A stretch of DNA of 64,000 nucleotides from Bacteroidota bacterium (GTDB lineage Bacteria; Bacteroidota; Bacteroidia; Chitinophagales; Chitinophagaceae). The position numbers were made by a program, and so were the translations under genes. Below, in pieces: positions 18,020 to 26,859 of the stretch (position 1 is the first letter of the stretch; each line of letters begins with the position of its first letter). The notes beneath the pieces are model-generated. The model was given only the letters and a program-made list of their open reading frames with translations. It was not told the DNA's origin and ran no database searches. The stretch spans positions 37,723 through 101,722 of the forward strand of contig JAFAGR010000032.1 of assembly GCA_023422565.1 (NCBI GenBank), read 5' to 3'.

Positions 18020-19291
18020 TTAGTAGTGGCACTTTTGGCACTCAGTTCCACCGATGTGGCCAACCGTAACACTATCCATTTTATTATCCTTCAAATCATT
18101 ATGAAACTTCTCATAAATGCTGTAGAACCTGTTGCCCTCGCCGGTTTCCTTGTCCAGGAAGTCAACCTTTGTTTCGCGGTGGCAATTGATACACCATCCC
18201 ATTGAAAGATCAGCGAACTGGTAAACTTCATCCATCTCCTGCACATTTCCGTGGCAGGTTTGGCATTGTTGTTTTCCAACAGTTACGTGCTGGCTATGGT
18301 TGAAATAAACGTGATCAGGAAGGTTGTGAATTTTTACCCATTCAATAGGCCTTGAGCCATCGGGCATTCCATCACCGTTGTTATCAGGATTGTATTCGTT
18401 CTTATCAGGGTTCCATCCTGCATAGGCGTACAGCTTTTTAATTTCCGCTGTTCCGTTAACCTGTACGCCGTCTTCACGAACGATCGGGTCGCCTTTATAT
18501 TCTTTCACCGCCATGTGGCAGTTCATACAAACGTTCACTGATGGAATATTCGCGTGTTTACCGCTTTGCGCACCGCCATGGCAATACAGGCAACTGATCT
18601 GGTTTACACCGGCGTGAACTTTATGTGAATAGTAAATAGGTTGTGTAGGTTGATAATTTGTTTGACGACCGAGACCGATGGCCGCGTTGATCGTCCAGTA
18701 ACCACCCACTCCAAACAATAATAATATACCTGCCATCAGGTAGGTTTTATTTCTCCAGAACGGAACAGGTTCGCCGCGTTTTATTCCTTCCTTTTCGTCG
18801 GTGAGTTTGCGGAGGTTACTGTTTACCTGCAATAATATGAAAGCCACCAGTGCAAGCACCAGGGTGAGTATACCATATATTAATGAATTGTCTTCCTTCG
18901 GCGCCGTTTCACCCGCAGCAGCTACGGGAGCGGCAGGAGGCGTGTAATCATCCACATACTTCATTATCGCATCGATCTCTTCTTTCGAGAGCTGAGCGAA
19001 GGGAGTCATGATCACCGGTTTCCATTTTGCCGCCATCGCTTTTGCATAAGGCTCGGTATCGATCATTTTCGCCGGGTTGTGGATCCAATTGTAGATCCAG
19101 TCTCCCTCAGGAACACGGTCTCTCCATCCCTTAAGTGCAGGGCCCGTAAAATCAACATCGGGCTTGTGACAGTTGGCGCAATTGGCCTTATATAACGCTT
19201 CGCCATCCTGTGCGGAAACCGAAGTAGAAATCAAGATTATGAGGAAAGAACTTGCGAAGAATTTGTTAAAGAATTTTCTAAATACACTCAT
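18020..19291 (-). CDS. actA: alternative complex III subunit ActA (multiheme cytochrome c)
   Basis: A 423-residue protein with a signal peptide (cleavage near VSAQD) and six CxxCH heme sites: CANCH near residue 38, then CLYCH, CMNCH, CQTCH, CINCH and CQKCH in the last 200 residues. The first lies in a separate cytochrome-c-like domain (residues 25-115) before a membrane helix (about 137-158); a second helix is near 186-205. The last five form the pentaheme part. It is the first gene of the act/cta cluster and has a perfect TAnnTTTG promoter element 41 bases upstream. Confidence 0.95.
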   Translation of the reverse strand: MSVFRKFFNKFFASSFLIILISTSVSAQDGEALYKANCANCHKPDVDFTGPALKGWRDRVPEGDWIYNWIHNPAKMIDTEPYAKAMAAKWKPVIMTPFAQLSKEEIDAIMKYVDDYTPPAAPVAAAGETAPKEDNSLIYGILTLVLALVAFILLQVNSNLRKLTDEKEGIKRGEPVPFWRNKTYLMAGILLLFGVGGYWTINAAIGLGRQTNYQPTQPIYYSHKVHAGVNQISCLYCHGGAQSGKHANIPSVNVCMNCHMAVKEYKGDPIVREDGVQVNGTAEIKKLYAYAGWNPDKNEYNPDNNGDGMPDGSRPIEWVKIHNLPDHVYFNHSQHVTVGKQQCQTCHGNVQEMDEVYQFADLSMGWCINCHRETKVDFLDKETGEGNRFYSIYEKFHNDLKDNKMDSVTVGHIGGTECQKCHY

Positions 19292-19331
19292 GACAGTTCG
19301 GGCTAATGTGGAAAATTTCCTGATTTGGGTG

Positions 19332-19339
19332 CAAACATA
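19332..19339 (-). promoter_or_regulatory. -7 promoter element of the act/cta operon
   Basis: On the minus strand this reads TATGTTTG, a perfect match to the Bacteroidota consensus TAnnTTTG. It lies 40 bases before the actA ATG and predicts a leader of about 35 bases. No clear TTG -33 box stands at the usual distance. All 12 genes down to the terminator at 4619 could be read from here. Confidence 0.6.
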
Positions 19340-19524
19340 AGACAGGAATATGACATAAACCTAACAATTCTTAATTTTTTTTCCTTAGTGCTGGCTTGTG
19401 TTTCAGCCGATTAGCATGCATGAATTTTTTTATTTGTCATGCTAATGTAATCACAATAAATGCCCACATTTTTTTTATAATCACCATTCCACCGCACCTT
19501 TGCCGAAATCAGGAAATTGGCAAA

Positions 19525-20415
19525 ATGTTTACAAAACTTCAGAAAAAGTGGGGTATTAGTGGATGGAGGTTTTTTTGGGTGATGATCACCTTTGCCGTAA
19601 CAGGTTCAACTGCCGCCTTTATCACTGCACGAATCACTGCCTGGCTCGACATCAGGGCCTGGTCGCTGGAATTCTGGCTTCTGAAACTGGGAGTATTGTT
19701 GATCGGCTACCAGATCCTCCTCTTATTTTTCGGCTTCATCTTCGGGCAATTCAAATTTTTCTGGCGTTATGAGAAGAAAATACTACAGGCTTTCGGGCTC
19801 ATAAAAAGGGACCCAGCGGTGCGCATTGCCATATTCGCTTCGGGAAAAGGGAGCAACGCTGCCAATATTGTGAACCATTTCCACCACAACCCGTCAAAAG
19901 CTAAAAAAGCACAGGTTACATTAATAATATGTAACAAGCCGGGAGCAGGCGTAATTGAAATGGCAAAAAAAGAAGGAATTCCTGTGCTAATGATAGAACA
20001 GGCGGGGTTTTCGGGCGGAAAGTACCTTGAGGAAATAAAGGCCTCGGCTGACCTTCTGGTGCTTGCCGGATTTCTGTGGAAGATTCCTCAAAACTTCATT
20101 GACGCCTATCCGGGCAGGATAATTAATATACATCCTGCGCTTTTGCCAAAATATGGGGGAAAGGGGATGTATGGACAACATGTGCACGAAGCGGTTATTG
20201 CTAATGGGGAATCCGAAAGTGGTATAACTATTCATCATGTGGATGAGCATTATGATAATGGCGACATGATCTTCCAGGCCAAATGCGAGGTGGATGCTTC
20301 AGACACACCGGATTCCCTGGCGGAAAAAATTCATGCGCTGGAAAAACAGCATTATCCCACCCAGGTGGAGAAATGGGTGAAAAAAGTAAAATCCACGTTA
20401 AACCCCTCCTATTAA
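19525..20415 (+). CDS. purN: fusion of DUF6787-like membrane domain and phosphoribosylglycinamide formyltransferase
   Basis: A single 296-residue frame. Residues 1-95 match the small two-helix DUF6787 family (helices about 14-36 and 50-72, ending QAFGLI). Residues 99-296 are PurN, which transfers formyl from 10-formyl-THF to GAR in purine synthesis. The PurN motifs are intact: IFASGKGSNA, the catalytic asparagine and histidine in NIHPALLP, and the aspartate in EHYDNGDMI. An in-frame GTG at 19819 with AAAAAGGGA about 8 bases upstream sits exactly at the usual PurN start (MRIAIFASG), so a free soluble enzyme may also be made. The ATG at 19525 is preferred over one at 19396. It lies 30 bases before the next gene. 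Confidence 0.9.
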   Translation: MFTKLQKKWGISGWRFFWVMITFAVTGSTAAFITARITAWLDIRAWSLEFWLLKLGVLLIGYQILLLFFGFIFGQFKFFWRYEKKILQAFGLIKRDPAVRIAIFASGKGSNAANIVNHFHHNPSKAKKAQVTLIICNKPGAGVIEMAKKEGIPVLMIEQAGFSGGKYLEEIKASADLLVLAGFLWKIPQNFIDAYPGRIINIHPALLPKYGGKGMYGQHVHEAVIANGESESGITIHHVDEHYDNGDMIFQAKCEVDASDTPDSLAEKIHALEKQHYPTQVEKWVKKVKSTLNPSY

Positions 20416-20445
20416 CGGGTGCTTCTTCTTAATTTGTTGCCCGCT

Positions 20446-21672
20446 ATGGGTTGGTATTTAAGATCAGGGCTTGCCGCGATGGCCGGTTTTTTTCTCGCGT
20501 TGATATTATCTCCCGCCACTACTTCGGGACAGTTTCTTGTGAAGGGCACCGTTTACGACATCAGCAAGGTAAATGTAGTTGAAGATGTGCGGGTTGTTAG
20601 TACGGGCGGGCTCTTCGCGGTCACCGATTCTCTCGGCCAGTACCAGGTTTGGGTGAATGAGGGAGACAGTATAAGCTTCGTATACAACCAAAAACCCACC
20701 CGAAAATTTGCCGTTTCGTCTATCCCAGACCGTGAGGGCTTCAACATTTCACTGGCCATGCCCATCGCCACAAAGTACAAGGCGCTGAAAGAGGTGAAGG
20801 TTTTTTCAAAAACATACAGGCAGGATTCTATTGAAAACCGGGAGAACTATGCAGATGTTTTCAATTTTGAAAGGCCCGGGCTTGAAACCTCACTTGTGCC
20901 CGGCGGAGGTGCAGGTGCAGACATTAACGAACTCATCAACATTTTCCGATTCAGGCGTACGCGGCAGTTAAGAAGTTTTCAGCAAAGATTGATCGCGCAG
21001 GAAGAAGAGAAATATGTGAACCATCGCTTCAGTGCAAATTTTGTGAGCCGCATTACCGGGATGAAGGGCGAAGAACTCGACACCTTTTTAGTGCGGTACA
21101 GGCCCACATACGAATTCACAAAATCAAGCTCCGAACTCACCTTCAATACCTATGTACTGCAGGCGTTTTATCATTACAAGCAGTGGCAGAATTTTTCAGC
21201 CCCTCTTCATTCCGGTTTCAGAAATCAAAGCGACTGGCCGTATCTTACCAATGTATTTCGCGAAACAGGATCTCCAGGCACTGAAGGTGATCTTACAAAA
21301 AGAAAAACTATGAATTACAACAAACTCACTCCCGAAGAAGAAGCGGTGATTCTTCATAAAGGCACAGAAAGGCCATACACCGGCGAATACAATAACAACA
21401 AAGAAAAAGGCACCTACATATGCCGCAGGTGCGATGCGCCTCTTTACAGATCGGAAGATAAATTCAATTCAAATTGCGGCTGGCCGAGTTTTGATGATGA
21501 GATAACGGGCGCGGTTAAACGCATTCCGGATGCCGATGGCATGCGTACGGAGATCGTATGCAACAATTGCGGTGGCCATCTCGGGCATGTGTTTTTAGGG
21601 GAAGGATTTACGGATAAGGATACAAGGCATTGCGTGAATTCGATATCAATGAAATTTGTAAAAAGTCAGTAG
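20446..21672 (+). CDS. msrB: fusion of secreted carboxypeptidase-regulatory-like protein and methionine-R-sulfoxide reductase
   Basis: A 408-residue frame. Residues 1-29 form a signal peptide ([21 protein letters not shown], cut near SGQ is shown in part). Residues 30-110 are a CarboxypepD_reg-like beta domain, followed by a helical region to about 280. Residues 289-408 are a complete MsrB: two zinc-binding CxxC pairs (CRRC, CNNC), the CGWPSF motif and the catalytic cysteine in [11 protein letters not shown]. MsrB repairs the R-form of methionine sulfoxide. The MsrB part begins with its own ATG at 21310 behind a purine-rich stretch. Either this is a periplasmic fusion or two genes whose stop has been lost. 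Confidence 0.85.
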   Translation: MGWYLRSGLAAMAGFFLALILSPATTSGQFLVKGTVYDISKVNVVEDVRVVSTGGLFAVTDSLGQYQVWVNEGDSISFVYNQKPTRKFAVSSIPDREGFNISLAMPIATKYKALKEVKVFSKTYRQDSIENRENYADVFNFERPGLETSLVPGGGAGADINELINIFRFRRTRQLRSFQQRLIAQEEEKYVNHRFSANFVSRITGMKGEELDTFLVRYRPTYEFTKSSSELTFNTYVLQAFYHYKQWQNFSAPLHSGFRNQSDWPYLTNVFRETGSPGTEGDLTKRKTMNYNKLTPEEEAVILHKGTERPYTGEYNNNKEKGTYICRRCDAPLYRSEDKFNSNCGWPSFDDEITGAVKRIPDADGMRTEIVCNNCGGHLGHVFLGEGFTDKDTRHCVNSISMKFVKSQ

Positions 21673-21908
21673 GCTGGAGCCATTTCTGTCCGGTAAAGCT
21701 TTTTGAAATTCTCTAAAAGACTTGCGCTTTATATTACGAAGGGGTTTCACGCCAATGGAGCTTGCGCTGAGGTCGAACTGAGGTTTCATACAGAGGAATA
21801 CTTAAGAATTCATAGGGCCACGAAAAAATACTGAATTTCGTGATCTTATATATTATGCATCAGCAAATACAGGGGGTTAAGGAAAGACAGCATGAGATCA
21901 ATCGCCGA

Positions 21909-22679
21909 TTAAAAATGATAGCCCAGTTTTAAGGTGAGCCCGAACACAGGGCCAACTCTTTTCACATCCTGGCTACCGTCTATTATGCCACCGTCTTCAC
22001 CATAATTAAATGCATAGCGCTTTCCTTTAAAATTACGAAGTCCAATTGATGCAGAGTATTCAAGTGAAATTCTATCGTAAAGAGACTGGCTGCCAAAGTG
22101 CACATTGAAATCCATGAAATCATCATACTCTTTAAAGGTTTCATTGGTATATTCCACATTAAATACACCCGGGCCTGTCAACACTTTTCTTGTACTAAAG
22201 TTGTAACGGCTTTTGTCGAATGCAAAACCGATAAAAGGGCCTTCCAACCCCTCGCTTTCAAAATAGATCCGGGGTTGTATAGAAATATGATACCCGGTTG
22301 AATATGTACGTTCTTCAAAATCATTTACCTCCATCATGCTTTCATCGCTTGAAGGCACCCCGTTCCAGGTTGATTTGGTAACTTTTGGCTCGTTCATCTC
22401 CATGGTGCCTGTCCACCCGCGGATGTAATTCTTCATTGTAATGCCTGCTCCAACCTGAACAGACAGAAAATCTTTTATCTCTCTCTCATAATAAATTGGA
22501 ACAATGCCTGCCAAAAAAGCAAGCGGAGAGATCTTTACCACATTCATTTCAGTCGACCTTGCTTTCTTCCGGCCTTTGCCTGAATTAGCGGTACTGTCGC
22601 TGAAATAGACCACTTCCTGCGCGCTTGTACCAAGGGAGACAATACAGAACAGGGCCACAATTAAAGAGCGAAAAATCAT
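21909..22679 (-). CDS. outer-membrane beta-barrel protein
   Basis: A 256-residue protein with a signal peptide (cut near TSAQE) and then alternating amphipathic strands that end in the outer-membrane terminal pattern LKLGYHF. Several strands carry the usual aromatic girdles (YYERE, IQPRIYF, FGLTLKLGY). It resembles the small porin-like proteins of Bacteroidota. Cargo or ligand is unknown. It is divergent from the gene at 22755 and has its own start ATG at 22679. Confidence 0.75.
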   Translation of the reverse strand: MIFRSLIVALFCIVSLGTSAQEVVYFSDSTANSGKGRKKARSTEMNVVKISPLAFLAGIVPIYYEREIKDFLSVQVGAGITMKNYIRGWTGTMEMNEPKVTKSTWNGVPSSDESMMEVNDFEERTYSTGYHISIQPRIYFESEGLEGPFIGFAFDKSRYNFSTRKVLTGPGVFNVEYTNETFKEYDDFMDFNVHFGSQSLYDRISLEYSASIGLRNFKGKRYAFNYGEDGGIIDGSQDVKRVGPVFGLTLKLGYHF

Positions 22680-22727
22680 TATTTAGTTTTTTGTTAAATC
22701 AAAGTTAATGGATGAGCTTATATTTTA

Positions 22728-22735
22728 TATGTTTG
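22728..22735 (+). promoter_or_regulatory. -7 promoter element for the gene at 22755
   Basis: TATGTTTG is a perfect TAnnTTTG match, 19 bases before the ATG at 22755. At the expected 23-base distance upstream there is only TTA, one base off TTG. Confidence 0.6.
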
Positions 22736-22754
22736 CCACCACAATAAATTTATT

Positions 22755-24332
22755 ATGAAACATTTTTTCGGAATTGCCCTTGTTGCGCTAACCCTAACTA
22801 CTCTCCCTACGAACGAAGCGAGATCGCAAAAGTTTGATGTAAAATGGGGAGATAACACAAAATTGAAATATGATTTTGATGATGCCGTTCCGGTAAGTAA
22901 CGGAAATTTTCTCATATTAAAATTGACTCCAAAGAAAAAGTGGGGAAGCGTTGAATACATACCAAGCCTCATCCTGGTGTCAAAAGACATGTCGGAAATT
23001 AAAACGGAAGACATAGAGCTCAAAGATGATAAGAATGCCACACTAAGAGGTTTTGAAAAGTACGGCGATAATATTTTTTTAATGTACACCGAGTACGATA
23101 ATGATTCTAAAACAACTTCCTTCAACGCACTGAAAATCGATGAAAAAACGTTGAAGGTCGGTTCAAAGATCACCCTTGGCACATTTGAATCAGATAAAAG
23201 AAATGACCAGGCCACCGCTACCTATAAGCTCTCTGCAGACTCTTCAAAAGTGTTGCTGATGGTGGAAGGCCCATGGAGAAAAAAGGAAAATGAAAAACTT
23301 TACTTCGGCATTTTTGATACAGACCTGAAAAAAGTTTGGAGTAAACAAATTGAACTTCCTATCGAACAAAGGTTTTTCGACGTATATGATGTGGATGTTA
23401 CCAACGACAGCAAAGTTTTTCTGGCATATAAGCATTACGAAAAAGAAATATCACGCGAATCTGTTCGTGAAGACGGATCTAAGATCCCTTCATACGCATA
23501 TAAAATGGTAGTGTTCACGCAATCCGAAAAAGATAAGGAACTGCGTTTTGATCTTGCAAACAAGTACATACAGGGAACCCGCATCATCAGCAACAAGAAC
23601 GGTTCACTTACCATCTCCGGTTTGTATAAGAAAAAACACAACGGAAACATTACGGGAGCGTTCTATGCAATTATCCCCGCCGGAACTGTAGAAGTTAAAA
23701 ATCCGAAAATGATCGACTTCCCTACAGACCTGCTGGAGCTTGTAGACAAAGACGGGTACGCTTCTACAAAATCAAGCGATCCGGGCTTGTATTCCAATTT
23801 CAGGCTAAGGCATATCCTTGAGCGTGAAAATGGAAGTGTTGATCTTGTAAGCGAGTATTATAAACTGGTGGTGAGAACAACTTCCGATTCAAAAGGTTTT
23901 ACAAAAACCACATATTACTATACCTATGGCGATATTGTTAACACCAACATTAGTAATGATGGAAAGGCGACTTTCACAAGAATTCCGAAAAACCAAAAGA
24001 TGACTAACGCCGATTTCTTCCTTGGCTTCTTCCCTATAATTTATAAAGACAACCTGGTGCTGATTTATAACGATGATGAAGACAACATAGAAAGGGAACT
24101 TGAGAAGAAACCTGATGACGTGATGAAGTTTAAGAAAGCCGTTCTTGCCGCTGCAACGATCAACGACAAAGGCCAGTTAACCAGGCAGGCGATCTTCCGC
24201 AACCAGGATGAAAACTATATTCCTATTCCACGAAATACAACCAGGATTTCAACTGACCAATACCTGATAACTTCTGACCTCATTAAATTGTTTAAGAAGC
24301 GTACACGTTTTGGTATGATGACATTGAAATAA
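22755..24332 (+). CDS. secreted hypothetical protein, 525 aa
   Basis: A signal peptide (residues 1-24, cut near ARSQ) is followed by about 500 residues rich in lysine and aspartate with repeated short strand pairs (NGNFLILKLT, GDNIFLMYTEYD, SSKVLLMVEGPW, NDSKVFLAYKHY, KDNLVLIYNDD). That rhythm suggests a beta-propeller, but no blade motif is sharp enough to name a family. It has a good promoter element and is closed by a strong terminator at 24349, so it forms its own transcription unit. I do not recognise a function. Confidence 0.8.
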   Translation: MKHFFGIALVALTLTTLPTNEARSQKFDVKWGDNTKLKYDFDDAVPVSNGNFLILKLTPKKKWGSVEYIPSLILVSKDMSEIKTEDIELKDDKNATLRGFEKYGDNIFLMYTEYDNDSKTTSFNALKIDEKTLKVGSKITLGTFESDKRNDQATATYKLSADSSKVLLMVEGPWRKKENEKLYFGIFDTDLKKVWSKQIELPIEQRFFDVYDVDVTNDSKVFLAYKHYEKEISRESVREDGSKIPSYAYKMVVFTQSEKDKELRFDLANKYIQGTRIISNKNGSLTISGLYKKKHNGNITGAFYAIIPAGTVEVKNPKMIDFPTDLLELVDKDGYASTKSSDPGLYSNFRLRHILERENGSVDLVSEYYKLVVRTTSDSKGFTKTTYYYTYGDIVNTNISNDGKATFTRIPKNQKMTNADFFLGFFPIIYKDNLVLIYNDDEDNIERELEKKPDDVMKFKKAVLAAATINDKGQLTRQAIFRNQDENYIPIPRNTTRISTDQYLITSDLIKLFKKRTRFGMMTLK

Positions 24333-24348
24333 AACTTTGACACACATT

Positions 24349-24382
24349 AAAAAAGTCCGCAAAAAAAAATGCGGACTTTTTT
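24349..24382. terminator. bidirectional Rho-independent terminator
   Basis: A perfect 12-bp stem (AAAAAAGTCCGC pairing with GCGGACTTTTTT) encloses a 10-base A-rich loop. It stands between the convergent genes ending at 24332 and 24395 and gives a T run on both strands. Confidence 0.9.
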
Positions 24383-24394
24383 ATTAGCCTTTGT

Positions 24395-26401
24395 TTAATA
24401 ACTCAGCAGTTTCTCCACATATTCGTTCAACCGCGAATAAGCCATGAAATTCTTTTCCAGCGCGAGATTAAAAGGTATGGGCGTATCCAGGCTGGCGCAC
24501 CGCATTATCGGAGCATCGAGGCTTGTAAAACAATGTTCCGATATCCACGCGCTTATTTCACCGCCGATTCCGCCCGTACGCGTGTCTTCGTGTAAGATCA
24601 AAACCTTGCCGGTTCTTTCCACGCTTTGTTTTATTGCATCGTAATCAAGCGGCGCAAGTGAGCGGAGATCAAGGATATCTATTGACACGTTCGAATGCTT
24701 ATCCGCATATTCTATTGCCCAATGCACCCCGGCGCCGTAGGTGATGATGGAAATTTCTTCCCCGGCCCGAACATGCCTTGCCTTTCCTATTTCAATTTCA
24801 TAAAAGTTAGCAGGAACAGGCCCGCTTACACTTCTGTACAATGCTTTATGTTCAAAAAACATCACCGGGTTAGGATCGTTAATTGATGCGATAAGCAAAC
24901 CCTTTGCATCCATCGGAGTTGAAGGATAGACCACTTTCAAACCCGGCACATGCGTGAACCATGCCTCATTACTTTGGCTGTGAAAAGGCCCTGCGCCCAC
25001 ACCGCCGCCCGTGGGCATTCTTATCACCACATCTGCGTTTTGGCCCCACCGGTAGTAAATTTTTGCAAGATTGTTCACGATCTGGTTAAAGCCCACGGTA
25101 ACGAAATCGGCAAACTGCATTTCCATTACCGATTTAATTCCTTCAAGGCTGAGGCCCAGTGCAGAGCCGACGATAGCACTTTCACAAAGCGGTGTATTTC
25201 GTATTCTGCCCTTTCCGTATTTTTCTACAAAGCCTTCTGTTACTTTAAATGCCCCGCCATATTCGGCTATGTCCTGCCCCATGATTACCAGTTCAGGATG
25301 TTGCTGCATACTAAGGTTTAGCGCATCTGTTATTGCAGAGATGTACTTAACATTTTCCGTTGCATTGTTCAGCTGATAATCTGCATCCGAATTATTGATT
25401 ATTAAATTTCGTTTAGGCGTAACCGGTGCAAATACATCGCGGAGTTCTTCTTCCGTATCAGGAATTATTGCAGGAGCTGTGTAGGCCATACTCAGTTCCG
25501 CTTCAATCTTATTTTTTAGCTCCGCACGAATTGCCGCGATCTTGTCTGCACTAAAAATTTTTTCACTTACAAGCCAGTCCTCATAATTTTTTACGGGGTC
25601 TTTTTTCTCCCATTCCTCAAACAGATGTTTGGGAACATACTTCACACCGCTTGCTTCCTCATGGCCGCGCATACGGAAAGTCATGCACTCAACGAGGTAA
25701 GGCTTTTTATTTTTAATGGAATAATCGCGGACACCTTTTATGGTATCGTAAACAGTAAGAATATTGTTTCCATCTATTTTTACCGCTTCCATACCATAGC
25801 CGATCGCTTTATCAACAAGGCTTTCACAACGGAACTGATCGCTTGAAGGCGTGCTAAGGCCATAACCGTTATTTTCAATTATGAATATCACCGGAAGATC
25901 CCACACGGCAGCCGTATTCAGCGCTTCATGAAAATCTCCCTCGCTCGTGCCGCCTTCGCCGCTGAATGCAAGTGACACCTTATTTTCCTTTCTTAATTTA
26001 TAAGCCAGGGCCACGCCATCTGCAAGGGCAAGCTGGGGACCGAGGTGCGAGATCATTCCGCATACATGATGCGCCTTTGAACCAAAATGGAAACTTCTTT
26101 CCCTTCCCTTACTGTAGCCATCCTTGTTTCCCTGCCACTGCATGAACAGCTTGTTCAGCGGCATGTTTCGCGTAGTGAACACACCCAGATTTCGGTGTAA
26201 AGGCATGATCCATTCATCTTGCTGCATGGCCATTGTGGCCCCCACGGCAATGGCTTCCTGCCCGATGCCGCTGAACCATTTTGATATTTTGCCCTGCCTG
26301 AGCAGCACCAGCATTTTCTCTTCTATAAGCCGCGGGTAAAGGAGGCTTCTGTATAATTCTTCCAGCTTATCATCTGCCAGGTCTCTCTTATCGAAATGCA
26401 T
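24395..26401 (-). CDS. 2-oxoacid dehydrogenase E1, fused alpha and beta subunits
   Basis: A 668-residue thiamine-diphosphate enzyme in which E1-alpha (about 1-330) and E1-beta (about 345-668) are one chain. The alpha half has the TPP/metal motif GEGGTSEGDFHEALN ending in ENNGYG, with GEG in place of the usual GDG. The beta half has IMGQDIAEYGG, CESAIVGSALG and the C-terminal ILHEDTRTGG. Closest are the E1 components of branched-chain 2-oxoacid dehydrogenase, which feed an E2/E3 complex; no E2 or E3 gene is in the window. Pyruvate or an acyloin as substrate cannot be excluded. Confidence 0.92.
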   Translation of the reverse strand: MHFDKRDLADDKLEELYRSLLYPRLIEEKMLVLLRQGKISKWFSGIGQEAIAVGATMAMQQDEWIMPLHRNLGVFTTRNMPLNKLFMQWQGNKDGYSKGRERSFHFGSKAHHVCGMISHLGPQLALADGVALAYKLRKENKVSLAFSGEGGTSEGDFHEALNTAAVWDLPVIFIIENNGYGLSTPSSDQFRCESLVDKAIGYGMEAVKIDGNNILTVYDTIKGVRDYSIKNKKPYLVECMTFRMRGHEEASGVKYVPKHLFEEWEKKDPVKNYEDWLVSEKIFSADKIAAIRAELKNKIEAELSMAYTAPAIIPDTEEELRDVFAPVTPKRNLIINNSDADYQLNNATENVKYISAITDALNLSMQQHPELVIMGQDIAEYGGAFKVTEGFVEKYGKGRIRNTPLCESAIVGSALGLSLEGIKSVMEMQFADFVTVGFNQIVNNLAKIYYRWGQNADVVIRMPTGGGVGAGPFHSQSNEAWFTHVPGLKVVYPSTPMDAKGLLIASINDPNPVMFFEHKALYRSVSGPVPANFYEIEIGKARHVRAGEEISIITYGAGVHWAIEYADKHSNVSIDILDLRSLAPLDYDAIKQSVERTGKVLILHEDTRTGGIGGEISAWISEHCFTSLDAPIMRCASLDTPIPFNLALEKNFMAYSRLNEYVEKLLSY

Positions 26402-26496
26402 GAACGGGGTTTTGAGGCAGCAAGTTAAAAAGAAAAAGGCACAGCGGTCAGGCGCATAATTGAAGAATGCGGAAAGCCATCTGCAACGATCCGGTG

Positions 26497-26841
26497 CTAT
26501 TTATCCTTATCCAGCAGGGAAATGAGAAAGGTGGAAATAATGGAAAGCAGTAAACTGAAGAGCAAGGCCCACCAGAAGCCATCTACCTCTACGCCATCCA
26601 GCATATTATCTATAAGCAGAATAATGAGGGCGTTTATTACAAATAAAAATAAACCTAATGTAAGTATGGTTATCGGCAAGGTCAAAATTATAAGAAGTGG
26701 CTTGATAAGCGCATTTACCACTGCCAGAACCAGGGCAAAAAGCACGGCTGTACTGAAGCCGTCCATATGAACACCGGCAAGCCAGTTTGATAAAGCGAAT
26801 GCTACAACTCCCGTAATTAAGAGGCGGATGATAAACTGCAT
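26497..26841 (-). CDS. phage-holin family IV-like (YvlD) membrane protein
   Basis: A 114-residue protein with four transmembrane helices (about 5-23, 28-47, 51-75 and 86-108). The segments VNALIKPLLIILTLPITILTLGLFLFVINALIILL and the DG-W pattern match the family called phage holin 4 superfamily or YvlD. Most members are ordinary chromosomal proteins of unknown role, not phage lysis proteins. Nothing around it looks like phage. It lies 18 bases after the M16-like gene and may be the last gene of that operon. Confidence 0.88.
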   Translation of the reverse strand: MQFIIRLLITGVVAFALSNWLAGVHMDGFSTAVLFALVLAVVNALIKPLLIILTLPITILTLGLFLFVINALIILLIDNMLDGVEVDGFWWALLFSLLLSIISTFLISLLDKDK

Positions 26842-26859
26842 AACCGATTTATTAAGTTA

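Noticed and set aside
4679..19291. Respiratory cluster as a novel system
   Set aside because: Gene order and motifs match the known alternative complex III-aa3 oxidase cluster of Bacteroidota.
21855..21932. 25-codon frame MHQQIQGVKERQ in the gap after msrB
   Set aside because: Too short, no ribosome site or promoter, and it overlaps the end of the beta-barrel gene on the other strand.
26497..26841. Holin-like gene as a sign of a prophage
   Set aside because: The family is mostly chromosomal, and no integrase, capsid, tail or lysin gene is nearby.
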